Of a stretch of DNA of 64,000 bases, positions 48,612 through 60,127 are shown piece by piece. Below the pieces are notes generated by a model. That model ran no database searches, had not been told where the DNA came from, and saw nothing but the letters and a program-made list of their open reading frames with translations. The stretch spans positions 112,977 to 176,976 of the forward strand of contig JALJCO010003039.1 of NCBI GenBank assembly GCA_023101725.1, read 5' to 3'. Position 1 is the stretch's first letter; the number at the start of each line of letters is the position of its first letter. Position numbers and translations under genes: made by a program. The stretch is from Atherinomorus stipes. Its lineage: Eukaryota; Chordata; Actinopteri; Atheriniformes; Atherinidae.

Positions 48612-49215
48612 ACAGTTAAGGCTACGTTCACACGGACACAATCAGAAGAGAAGACGCAAAAGTGGCATTTCGTCTTTATCCATTTATCTGCGTTTATACG
48701 AGCATCGTCATGAAGAAATCTGCGTGCATACGAAGACGCAAGTGTGTATGGAATTTGATTGGATATGCACGCCAGGCCATTAGGTGGTGCTGTGACAGAG
48801 CTCCACCATGTCCGTGTGCATGCGTCCAATTGTTCGCCTCTGCTCGCTTCAAGATCAAAACAACTATGGCGGCAGCGAGGAGGAACAATATTTTATTTGT
48901 GTGGACAGATAAGGAGGTAGATGTACTTCTCCAAACGACATTGTTGTTTATCCTGTATTGTGTAACATCACGCACATGCAATGTGACCACGGCGTCAGCA
49001 GGTCTGTGGGTCCACCATCATTTCTGCGTTTTGGACCGTGCAGACGAGGGCGCAACAGCGTTGCATCCTCAGGAATTCCACTTTGGAATGAGTCTTCAGA
49101 TTTTTGCATCTTCAACCCAGAACAACGCCGTTGCCGTGTGAACGAAAGGCACTTCTGATTAAATATTTTGCCATTTTTACCCGCAATCATCCTCGTGTGA
49201 ACGGCTCTTACGTGT
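48612..49215 (+). mobile_element. DNA transposon remnant with a Myb/SANT-like N-terminal coding trace
   Basis: The ends are inverted: GGCTACGTTCACACGGA on the left and CTCGTGTGAACGGCTC on the right. Inside, ATG at 48866 starts MAAARRNNILFVWTDKEVD, which resembles the start of Myb/SANT-like proteins encoded by fish DNA transposons (W-T-D-K-E-V then a Leu run). The similarity fades after about 25 codons. CpG content is higher than in the flanks. No transposase domain remains. Confidence 0.5.
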
Positions 49216-50350
49216 TGTATTTTGTTCATCTGAGGTTGTATTTACTTAAAGACTTGGTACCCACCAAACAACCAACATCCAACGTTATTATGGCTAAATC
49301 AGGTCAGTCCATTGAAGTCTTTGTTTAGCCCCCCAAAATAAAAAATTGGACATTTGGGCCTCGTTTATACATCCAACATGGACCAAATTTGGCCTGAAAA
49401 AAATACGTTGAAATTTTGGCCATGTTTAGACATCTGACATGGACCACATTTAGACCAAAGTAAACCTTAGCTCGGCACAGTGGACGACTTTTGGGAAAAA
49501 TCTAATAAATGTGCTTTGCATACTGTCTGCTGCTGGTTTCACATTAACTCCTCATTATTATACAGTACCACTTCCGTACCGTTGAATTATCATTTTAAAA
49601 CAGAATGGAAAAGTTGACGATCAGCTTCTCAAGTAGTTATTGTCAAATAATGTCATGGAGAAAAAAAAGTGAAATAAAGAATTAGGTGTGTTTCAGGAAA
49701 CTCCTATTACAAATCTATTTTAGTTTTTTTTGTTTTGTTATTTAGGCTGAAATTAATTTTTAGATTTTCCTCTATAGAAATATAATTTCACCATCAGATT
49801 ATGTGCCTACAGCAACTTTATAGACCCTGTAACTGACCAGCATTGTTTGAAAAATTTGTACAAACACACAACACAGACTTACTAATGCTATTCTTTAATT
49901 TCAGAAACATTGGGCACCTTAGAAAAAATAAATCCTGAAAGTGGAGAGACGTCCATCTTCAACATGACTGGGCATGACACAGTGAAGTGGTTAGCACTGT
50001 TGTCGCATAGTTGGAGAGTTGCTGATTTGTGCTGGTGGGTCCACATGTTCTAGTGATGTGTAATCACTGGATGAAATGGGGGCAGTAAAATTCCCTCATC
50101 TCTTTGTGATACAACGAAGACCTCTTCAGCATAGCTTCTGCAGCCCTCCACTGGAACATGTGGGTGTGGACTGTGGAGGGACTTTTGTATAAAAGTCTAC
50201 ATCATGAGAAAAACACCTTCCCACCTTTCGCTTTTCAACCAAATCACTACGTTATTATGTACACTCATTGCACTTGAAGAATACTGAAATAGTTTTTCAT
50301 ACACGGTGTTTGAAGTAAAGCAGTACGGTCACATTTCTGCATAGTCTAAG
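49216..50350. other. Non-coding stretch with a faint SINE trace
   Basis: Two related blocks of about 60 bases sharing CATGGACCA lie at 49355-49455. GTGGTTAGCACTGTTGTCGC at about 49987-50007 matches the tRNA-like head (box A region) of fish SINEs, but the remainder is not recognisable. Confidence 0.35.
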
Positions 50351-50351
50351 C

Positions 50352-50538
50352 CAGTGTTTCTCAACTCCAGTCCTCAGGACCCACTGCCCTGCATGTCTTC
50401 GATGTGTTCCTACGCCAACATACCTGATTCAGATGAATGAATTTTCTCATCAAGTTCTCTGCAAGTCTGATTCAAAGTAGGGTTGCATAGAAGACATGCA
50501 GGGCGGTGGGTCCTGAGGACTGAAATTGAAAAACATTG
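50352..50538. mobile_element. hAT-type MITE, 187 bp, with target duplication
   Basis: Inverted ends CAGTGTTTCTCAACTCCAG and, from the right, CAATGTTTTTCAATTTCAG are followed by the shared block TCCTCAGGACCCAC. Flanks GTCTAAGC (50344-50351) and ATCTAAGC (50539-50546) match at 7 of 8 bases, the 8-bp duplication expected of hAT. Non-coding. Confidence 0.85.
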
Positions 50539-50546
50539 ATCTAAGC

Positions 50547-53500
50547 GGTTAAAAAAAAAAAAAAAGTCTTAAAGGCATCACAACAGCATCCTGTATATTC
50601 CTCTGACTGAACCTCTCTCTTGTAATTATGTTGCATGTTTTAGTCCTTTATAGTGTTCTTCAGGGATCAATCTGGGCTCTTCTTCATGTTTGAAATGTAG
50701 TTTTGTATTGTATCAAAGCACTGATGGAAATAAAAAAATGGATTCACAACTTCATCTTTTTTAAAATTGAGGGGAAAAAGAGCTACAGGCAGTGGGCACA
50801 AACCAAGTGAAAGCTCTCCAGATTGTGAAAATAAAAGTGAAGTAGGAAAACTATGCAAATCAATTTGTGGGCTTCAACTTGGCAAAGCGTATGAAAAATG
50901 AACCTTTTCTTTTTCAGGCAGGTAATAATTTCTTTCGTTCTGAAAGCCACTATGTTGGCAAGGACCGGTGTCTTTTTACCATTCTATTCAAAAAAGCAGT
51001 TCATTTCTGTGTCAAGCTGCGCCTGGTTTTACTCTTGCAGTAGCTACAGTATAATGAAACCATCTCAGATATTACTTTATTTTTACACAGTGAAAGGCTC
51101 TACATTGGGACTTTGGTAGGTAGCACAGAAAGTAAAAGGTCATGACTCATATTTTCCTCACTGTAACATTTTCATAAACAATAGTTTGACATATAAATGG
51201 TAAGTTTTTGAGGAGCAAAGTGAAGTCTGGCCTTATGTGTATCAGAGATGTGGTCAGGGAAATTCATATGTGTGGCATGTCTGCAGGACCAGCTGGTTTC
51301 CTTTATTTCTGACCTTAGCATTTTGGTGGCTCCTATGGTTGAAAATGGCTCTGCACTAAGAAACCACTTTATTAAGTCTCTTTTCCAATATACCGTTACT
51401 ATAGAGACACATATGGTATTCATTCCTTTCACTCGGTGCAGCTTGTACCCAGTTTTGAGCCTTTTCCAGGTTTTAATCACATTCCATATGATATTAACAT
51501 GATTGTGTGATGGAGCCAAATAGATTTTTAAAAGCAGGGAATTTTCAGAAACTTGGATAAGCTGTTTACATACCTCAGCATGCTGACTTAAATTGGAGTG
51601 TTGTGTTTGTAAAAGCAGCAGAGCAAATCCAGGTGTCTAAAAGCAAAATAACATTCAGATTTGCACAGAATGCCAGTGTGTTTGGGTATGTGTGTGAGTT
51701 TGTGTGTGTGCGTAAATCCAATCATTGTGAAATTATGGCCTACAGGAAGCAAAAATGATTTATGCATTGAGATCTTTCAAGCATTTTGGTCCTCATGTAA
51801 AGGTTTTTTTTTTTGGTGAATGGTGGTACTGTAGAACCCAAGATTTCATGTTTTTTTTTTTATATGGCCATTTGATTATTTATATCCTCGTTAAGATGCA
51901 CCCTAATCCTGTTTTCCATTTGGACTTGCATGAACAAGAATATCTCAGCATTTGTTGTTGACCACGTTTGCCTATCCAACAGTTGGCCTTCATATCAATA
52001 GTTACAGAGCATAGAGGAGCGTTATCCTTCAGCCTATTTCAAACTGATGCCTTATTATCTGCAGCAGCAAAGCACAAGGTGAGTACAAATGTATTGATTG
52101 TTGATACGGCTGAACACCACGACTCAAGGGAAAGGGTACAGAAGTGCGATTTCTAATGCGTGTAGACATATGCAAGAATTGGAATGTTTTCAGACTGTCA
52201 ATGGAAAGCAAACACAAATGTATGTATATTAAGATGTTGGGAGTCCTATATTTTGCTGTGTAGAGGTATGAGGGGGTGTAGCAGAATAATTTGTGTTTGG
52301 CCAAGAACACAAAGGAACATGTTTGGTGTATGAACAGACACACATAAACCGTAATGAAAAGAACATATTTCATGCAGCGTTGACCTCCATCTAGTGGCAG
52401 AACCAATTCAGCTCAAAATGCATTGAGATTAATGATGAGTCCCTGCAACGCTGAGGAGACAAGACAGTGTGTGGAGTCAACTGTAGTGAATTTAATGCAC
52501 ACTTGTGTTCACAGAATGTGGCCCCTTCACTGGAAAAAAATGAATAAGAGCAAAATTGTGATATTGGACAATGTAGCTTGCAAATTATACAACATCTTCA
52601 CAATTATTACCAATATTTAGTGTTTGTCAGGATTAAACTGGCAGAGAAAAACAGGATTTCTTCTCTAGCCTTTCATATCTTATAAATATTTATTTAATTT
52701 TTGTAAAAAATGGAAAATCCCATCATAAACTACCATTTTATCACTTGGGGGATGATTATTTTCCAAAACCATTACCAGTATGTTACAAATTGAATTCGCA
52801 GTTCCCATGTGCAATACACATGGCAACTGCGATCATAAAGGAGGGTGCATACAAAGAAATGTTTTAATTAGAGTGAAACTAAATTTAATTAAATGAAACA
52901 ACATTGTACTTCCAATTCAACAGTGAGCGTGATTTAATTTTTCAAATTTACTCCATCAGGTTTGTATTATGAAAGCTTGAAACATATTTTGCTAAGGAAG
53001 TCTGGAGAAGGCTGTGTTACAGCAGAATATTAGATTAGTACTCTGAGCTGCAGAATAAAACAGTTTCACAAAAAAAAGTCAATTTTGTAAATCTACACTC
53101 CTTTTTGGGTTGTACATATTTGCATCTTTGTCTACTTTTGAAATGGTAACATGCTTTTATTCTGCATTTTGGCAAACTGTCGTTCAGACATGCTCAAATA
53201 TCTAACACATTTTCAGAGAAAAGAAAATATATCTTTCATTTCCAAGGGATTGTGGTATACTTGCATTTTGGATTACATTAAACAGTCCCAAAAATGATAT
53301 CATATAGGACAGAGAAGGGGGTGGATGATGGGATTACATCATGTCACCTCACCACTGGAAATGTAAAGTCTATCTCAGAATGTGCCCTTTCTACATATTG
53401 GACAATCTCCTTGTGAGAAGGGGCTGGCTGGATTTGAGCTAAATCCATTCATATACATGCCAAGAATACTAGAGAATATAATTATGACTCCCAAAGTACT

Positions 53501-54144
53501 CCTGTTACACATACTGAATTTTGTACTTCCCCAAAAGTCTCTCTACAGCACATAAAGCCTGTAGAGCTGCTTTGTCATTGTTGAGATGCACAACAATTTC
53601 TCTCAAGATACTGTATGTAATAGTAAAGATGTGGCCACAATTATGATAATCAAAATTAGAACTTTTTAAAAAATTATAATGATTAAATAATTCAATCATA
53701 TGAAGCCTTTGAATTTAGATTTTTCTTCATATGAAAGTTAAACACTGAAATGAATTCATTCAGGATGCTGTCAGCTCAACAGCGTTTTATTTGTTTATTT
53801 TGGCTCTCATTAGTTTGTTCGATTTACAATCCCAGCACACTGTTTACGGTTCTGTATGAGAACAGCCAGTTCAAGCATGAAATGTAGTTCTTTTCCTTTC
53901 AGAGTTAATTTGTGACCTCTTAATTTATTCTGGATTAATTTGTTTCCTTCTTTTCTAGAATATCTATATAAAATAAGGAAGTTCTCAGGCTCACTTTTTT
54001 CCAATCTAAATGTGTCCTTCTATTATGATGTCATCAAATATTATCATATAATTTAAACATGTTTCCATCTCAGTCACAGGTTCTTTAAATATTAACCATC
54101 ATACATTTAATATTCCTCCTGTATTTCTTTCTTTCTAGGAATAT
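50547..54144. other. Intergenic stretch without a recognised gene
   Basis: AT-rich sequence with poly-T/A runs. Open frames up to 125 codons show no domain or exon structure. Confidence 0.4.
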
Positions 54145-54200
54145 CATTAGTCCGCGACCCACGAACTAGATAAGCGTTACAGAAAATGAATGAATGAATA
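54145..54200 (+). mobile_element. 3' tail of a fish SINE
   Basis: CCGCGACCCACGAACTAGAT followed by AAGCGTTACAGAAAATGAATGAATG is the usual 3' end of a tRNA-derived teleost SINE. Only the last 55 or so bases survive. Confidence 0.6.
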
Positions 54201-56168
54201 ATAGTATTAGTTTGAATCTGTCAGATGCTTACTACCGTGTCTATTTTTAATAGTGGCTGATATTAAACCAGTCATCCCATGACCATAAGTCATTAGGTCT
54301 AAAAAGGTTTAATTATTCTTGAGCAGCATGACTTGTCTCAACTGTTCATTTAATTAAAATACAGTTAAACTGAGAGGAGCTCACCCATAGAGACTAAAAT
54401 ACAGACTCTGCTATTTCAATACATTATTTTCAGAAGGTTTTTTTCTTTCTTTAGGGAGACGTTTTCATATTCTTGGATGTTAGAGTGAAAGAGCTGGACT
54501 GTTGTGTGTGTCTGCTTTGACTTTATCTTAATTTGTTGTTTATTTGGGCCTAGAAAGTGTTGTTTCAGATGTCTTACTGCTCTCTACGGTAGCTTTTTCA
54601 GGAAAATCAGATCAAAACATTGATAATCTGCACAGCACTGAGAAGACACTGAGCTCTCCAAGCTAGCAACACATAGCATAAATATTATTGTAAAAACTAA
54701 ACATAGAAAAACAAAGTTTTAACTGGCAGAAAAAAAAAAATCACCAGTATCATAGCAGAGATAGTTAAGAAATTATTTTCCATGCCTTCATCAAGGGGAC
54801 ACAATCTTGAACTAGTGAATGCTCCTGCTACATGACTAGCTAACTAGCAAGCGTACTGTAGGTGTTTTGCTGGATACTTTGTTCATTCAGTGGCTAATGT
54901 TATACAGCTTTGTTTTTTTTTTCGCTCTTTCTTCATGTTAAACTCTTTTTGCTTCATTATATTTAGTTTGAAGATGGGGAATACCAATACTTCTTTTTAA
55001 ATTATTTTTCTATTTTACCTTCATCTTTACAAGTGTTAAACAAAATGGAATTAAAATGGGAACAAGCCCTTAATGTTGTTTTTGTCCAGTGTGCTTTAAA
55101 TGAGTTTGAATTCCCCAATGGGATGAAACAGCTTGACATCCAGTAATGAACTCCAAGTTGAGGGGCAGACCAAGCTCTGTATGTAGTGAGGAAACACTGA
55201 AGTTAATGAAGGCCTGGAAGCAGACTATGACTGGTCAGTCTGTAAGAGGATGAATATGTTGGCAGGAGTCAGAGGATGGATTTGGAAATGAAGTTGTACC
55301 AATGTTGAAGTATATGTGGGAATAATAATGACCAATTAACCAGAGAACAAGTGTGGTGATGAATGAGGGGTTTACATCCTTTTGTAAATCTTTTGCTGCA
55401 TAATAGACAGCATCCAACATGTAGACCTGCCAGATGCATATCTATAGAAGCACTAGCTGTGTTTATATGGAAAACTTTCAATCTGATCAAATGTCAACCA
55501 GGTAAGAAATGTGTCATGAAAACAGCTCTGCTTATCCGATTAGCCTCTATTAGAAGGAATTTTCAATCCGATCAAGAGGAGTGGTGTAAACCTTTACACA
55601 ATCAGATCAGCAGGAAAAAATGATCATGTATATAGTCATTCTAATCGTTTCTGTGATGGATGTTTCTGCCCATCTATGAAACACATCAAGTAGGAAAAAT
55701 AAAGATATTTAGGGAAGACTTGTACACATTACAGTAGGAAAACAGGACTGTGGCGGACACTCCATTTTAGATTATTCAGCATTTTGATGAAAGTGAAATT
55801 TAAAAAGAAATCTTCATCTTCACATATATAAACATATACATATACATATACATATATACTGTAGAAGATAAGTTTCACAGCCAAAACCACGGGAGCCTCC
55901 ATGTCTGCTAGTTTCTACTGAGGGCTTCCGGTTACCACGGTTACAGGGTATTTTACACTGAGAACACATGCAAATGAACAACACACATGCAAAGAGCTGC
56001 CGAACTCCATGATTGAAAAGTGGATATTATTAAACCCAAAATGCATTCTGGGACATAGTGTGCTGGTATGTGGCTGCAGCATCTTGTGAAAACAAATAAA
56101 TATGAACGTTGTAAACTGAGTGAACTTACCACAGGACAAGCAGCTGCGCAGCTATAAGACCGATCGCC
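54201..56168. other. Intergenic stretch without a recognised gene
   Basis: AT-rich, with a (CATATA)n patch at about 55826-55858. No recognisable coding region. Confidence 0.4.
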
Positions 56169-56447
56169 AGGTGCAGCGAGAGGTGACCAGCTGTAGTCAC
56201 GATACGTTGCCATGTATCCAATCCATGCCAGAAGTCCCAATCGGAAGTTTCTTCTTCATGTAACTTACTAAAATCTAACCCTAACCCTAACCACCCGACT
56301 AGACCATACGTATCTGTTTGCAAGCCGGAGATAGTTACTCTTGACTGTGTTTAACTAACTTCCGTTTGAGACTTCCTGTATGGATTGGATGTATGGTGGC
56401 ACCCTTGTCGGTCATTGTAAATGCAGTTAGGTACTCTTGGGTGCAGC
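56169..56447. mobile_element. Mutator-like MITE with telomere-type repeats, copy 2
   Basis: The body is 56178-56438 (261 bp). It is colinear with copy 1: CACGATACGTTGCCATG, AGTTTCTTCTTCATGTAACT, CTAACCCTAACCCTAACC at 56275-56292, then GAGACTTCCTGTATGGATTG and GCACCCTTGTCGG. The flanks AGGTGCAGC (56169-56177) and GGGTGCAGC (56439-56447) match at 8 of 9 bases. These differ from the copy 1 flanks, so the two copies are independent insertions. Confidence 0.8.
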
Positions 56448-59006
56448 CCACAGTCTCCACCTCTCCCTCTGTAACTTCAAAAAAAAAAAAAAAAATCCTT
56501 CATAACCACTAAAGCCTTCTGGCGGGACTCATTCAGACACTAGCTTTGTTGAACATTTGTCTTTGTGGACACCAAACTGTCGTGTTTGTGTCGCTATCAA
56601 CACACAGCCGACTGCGTACCATGTAAGTCTACGGCATTCCTGTTTATCATGGACTCAAAAAAGGACGAAAATACTAGTCATTAGGTAATTTCATCATATT
56701 ATCCTCATTCCAGAGTTGTTGCAGGGTGAGGAAGTAATAAAACATGTTCTTCTATAAGACATAAATGGCAAATGTTTCCATTTTAGAGACATCACTATTC
56801 AATGTAAATGAATGCAGATATTACTTGACCAGAAGCGCTTGGCAGAAATTGATTGACTGCGGAAGTAAAATGGAAATGACCGTGAAACTTGTCTATAGGT
56901 GGGCTTCCCGTTTACAAACACTGGTAGTTCCACGCGCAACCAGGGGGCAAAACCTATGTTTGTACTGCAGTCTACAGCCAAACACACACTCATACCATTC
57001 ATAAAAGTGTAAAGTAACCTGACAAAACAGAGATTGTTGTGTTTGAATTTATATTGTATAAATCTTTATTTCGATGACGAATAAAAAAAAATACCCACGC
57101 AACGTTGCCATTTTGTATTTCTGTTACCATTACACTAACTTGGCAAGGGAGTCATCACCCGGAAACGGCATTTTTCTTGTGAAAACATTGATATTATTTG
57201 TGTTGGACCTCATTTTAAGTTTGCCTGATAAACTAGAGTTAGAAAGTGGCTTAAACTTTCCTTAAGACTCTTTATTAAAACCAAAATAGGCAACAGTCTG
57301 CTGTCTACAGCAGGTTCTGCTCAGGTGTCGTCTTCACCACCTCCATACCGGAGCAACTTTCACTAGTTTGTGATTAAACCAGGCAAAGACGTCAACACTA
57401 CGTTTGGAAAGGAGGCGATTATAACTGTTAGGGATTCACTTGAATTGGTGTGGGAAAGTCTCTGCTGCTTGAGTTACATTATGTTTTGTAACGTTTAGGG
57501 AGGGAGCAAAACCAAACCCAAGAAAAAAAAAAAAAAAAAAAAGGGGTATATTGTAAAGAGAAAAGGAGAGATTTGTTGGGTGAGGGGCGGAGGTGAGGAG
57601 GAAGATGCTAATCAGAATTTAGAGTCAGAGGGGAAGAGAGGATAACAGAGGGATGAGGAAAGAGGGAGAAAAGGGGGGAAGAGAGGGCGAGGGGAGAGCA
57701 AGAGGGGGAAAGGGAGGCAAAAAAGAGAAAAAAAAAAAAAAAAAAATATAAGGGGGGGGGAGGGGGGAGAGAAGGGGAGAAGAGAGGCTTGAAAGCTGTG
57801 GAAGCAACAGACGATCTCACGAGTTCTAAAGACGATCTAAAGAGTTAAGCAGGTGTTTAAATAGGGAGCTGCACAGATGGAGACAATCAGGAAATCAGCA
57901 GGAGAGAGAGTGCTGCACACTGACGGCAGAACAGAGCATGACAGCTTTATTGTGTGTGAAATCCTGGTAGACAGTAGACAACCTAGCTAATTGCTAACAA
58001 GCGAACGGTATAAACGCCATTTAATTTACGACCTCCGTACTTCGTATTAAATCTGCGTTGTTGCGTTGTTATGCAGCGTGAATGTTTGTAAACGGCTCCA
58101 CAATCAGTTTTTTCTTCCTTTTATTTTCCGTGTCTGAGCAGAGGACGGCTGCCATACAGTGTTGTGATGCAGCCGTGAGCCGCGAACTGATACAGATGCG
58201 GCCATGAAAAAGTTCCCTTTTCTGCCGATTGCCAGCCACTTACCAGCAGCTTGTCTGCTTATTCAATCGCACAGAGAAACACCTGTGTGCCCAGGGGAAA
58301 CGATTTAAGAGCATAAATGAATGCCCGGACCAAGGACGTTTCCACAACAAGGACGAAAATAGCGCACTATTACTGCACCACTTCTGGCAGAAAAATGCTG
58401 AACTTTTACATGCCTGCATCTGTAAATGACTGATCGCAGCCGTGATACTATTGTTACAGTACCAGTCTCCCGACTGCATCATGGCTTTCTGCCACCGCAG
58501 TGGTTTAATCCGACATGGTGACCATGGAGAAAGACTAGGAGTTATCTGAGGGGGTTTTCTGAAGACAGTTACTCCTATTGTCCTGTTACCACCATTTTCA
58601 ACTGTTTACATGCATTAACGATTTGATTTTTGCAATCGAACAATTACCAGGACTCAAACATTATATTTCCCCGACACTTTCATGTCATATCATGACCTCA
58701 TCTGCATTAAAAGTCGAGTCTTGCATGTAAACACACGTCTTTTCATAGTTCAATAATGCTGTTCCTGTGTTTTCTTGCCCCTTGGTTGCGCGTGCATCCT
58801 ATGTATGACGTTACTCGGAAACCCATCTATGGATCGGCGCAAGCCTACATCACAACCCGGAATTCACGTGACCATCAAGCAGGTAGGGGGTGAAAACATG
58901 CCTCACATTTGAACGGCGTCTGATGGACTGTGAGCCTCAAAAAACATTTTTGCAACCTTTTTAAATTATTTTCTCCACCGCGGTCTGTCCTTGAAATAAT
59001 GTTGAA
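56448..59006. other. Non-coding stretch with purine tract and CpG-bearing segment
   Basis: It contains poly-A at about 56478-56496, and a long purine-rich tract on the + strand at about 57515-57790 with two A runs and a G run. From about 58080 there is more CpG-rich sequence. No recognised gene before 59007. The 58.8-59.0 kb part could be a 5' flank for the exon-like frame that follows. Confidence 0.35.
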
Positions 59007-59184
59007 ATGTTGTCCAGTTATATTGAAGGTCTTACTGCCGAGGCTGGAAGAAGATACGAAGCAACACTAGTGTCTGTTGGACTCAGTGACGCCCATCGTC
59101 TGCCCGATGGTGCCTGGTTAGATGAACCTACATCATGGCCTGATGATCAGTTTCCAGATCTTGTGATGTACTTGGTTTAATCAG
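59007..59184 (+). pseudogene. Exon-like N-terminal fragment of a fish transposon-associated protein family
   Basis: ATG at 59007 opens a 57-codon frame with YIEGLTAEAGRRYEATL, then GLSDAHRLPDGAW and FPDLVMYLV, ending in TAA at 59178-59180. A perfect donor CAG|GTAAGT follows at 59185. The pattern YIEGLTAEAxxRYE...GLxDxYxL...W...FPDIxxYLV is the first exon of a multicopy fish protein family that later carries SWIM and YqaJ-type nuclease regions, as I recall it. The stop two codons before the donor suggests a broken copy. No later exons were found. The family link is from memory and unsearched. Confidence 0.4.
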
Positions 59185-59677
59185 GTAAGTCCTGTGTTCA
59201 AACCATTTATTCCTTATTTAATATTAATTTTCCCGGATTTTTGAGAAATGGTGGTATTTCCTTGCTGTACTTCTCAGGAGTTTATATTCATCGATCAAGC
59301 AATAAATTACCGGTCGCTAGAAGCTCGTTGGTATTTTACTGATGATGACTTTGTGCAGTATTTATAACATTGCAAATGCTTTTCAGCCAGTTTTTATGGC
59401 TTTTATTCTTATGTGGGATCATTGATGGCAGTAATCTGGATGAATGTGATCTTTAACAGTCCTGAGGAGACGCGAACAGTCGGGTGGCGCTGTGATTCAA
59501 TCTGTACATCTACTGATTTAATGGTGTTTTCTATCATCTGTACAAAAACAACTACAGGGTTTAAATAGTGAGACCATGATATATGTTTTTTTTTTTATCA
59601 GTCACAAAGTGATCTGAATATATTGTTAAATGTTTCCATTGACTCAAGTGTGAACTGTCAGCATTTATGGCTTGATA
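59185..59677. other. Non-coding stretch after the exon-like frame
   Basis: I looked for continuation exons of the 59007 frame and saw none. Confidence 0.35.
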
Positions 59678-59800
59678 GCCGCTAGCCACTTAGCATGTCG
59701 TTCGGGGCTTTTTCTGTTGTTTCGGGAACTGGAAAAACATCTTCTCTTGTCTGTGTGGTAGTTATGTTTATGGCAGCCATACACAGCGTGACTTCTAGTA
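59678..59800 (-). pseudogene. THAP-like zinc-finger exon fossil
   Basis: One minus-strand frame reads VYGCHKHNYHTDKRR, then NNRKSPERHAKWLAAIK, then stops. This resembles the start of THAP domains in fish (GCHNRNY...FP...KNPERRAKWLAAIRR): the Cys, the PERxAKW motif and the spacing are kept. The Phe-Pro pair and downstream C-x2-H are missing or frameshifted. It may come from the same mobile-element lineage as the fragment at 59007. Assignment is by eye only. Confidence 0.35.
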
Positions 59801-60127
59801 TTTCCAAAGTAGAATTAACAAAGATTGACGAGTAATAAAGCAGGTAATCAAATGGCTCCCCTATGCAACAAAGCAATGTTTTCACCCCATACCTAATCGG
59901 ATGTGACGAATTTGGCGAAAATTCCCAGATGCTCACGGTGATCCATATCAAAAGCATGTCAAAAGCATTATGATCACATAAAATCACACAGCTCATCACT
60001 TCACTTTGTCCTGTATATGTAAACATGTCATTTGGAATCTCTAATAAGATTGATTTCAACTGGATAGATGACATATTTGTCCATGAAAACATAGCTGATG
60101 CCATCATAATCAAAACGAGGTAAGAAG

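Noticed and set aside
49029..49140. Coding potential in the rest of the 48.66-49.14 kb frame
   Set aside because: Only the first 25 or so codons after 48866 resemble a known protein start; the remainder is element sequence without a domain.
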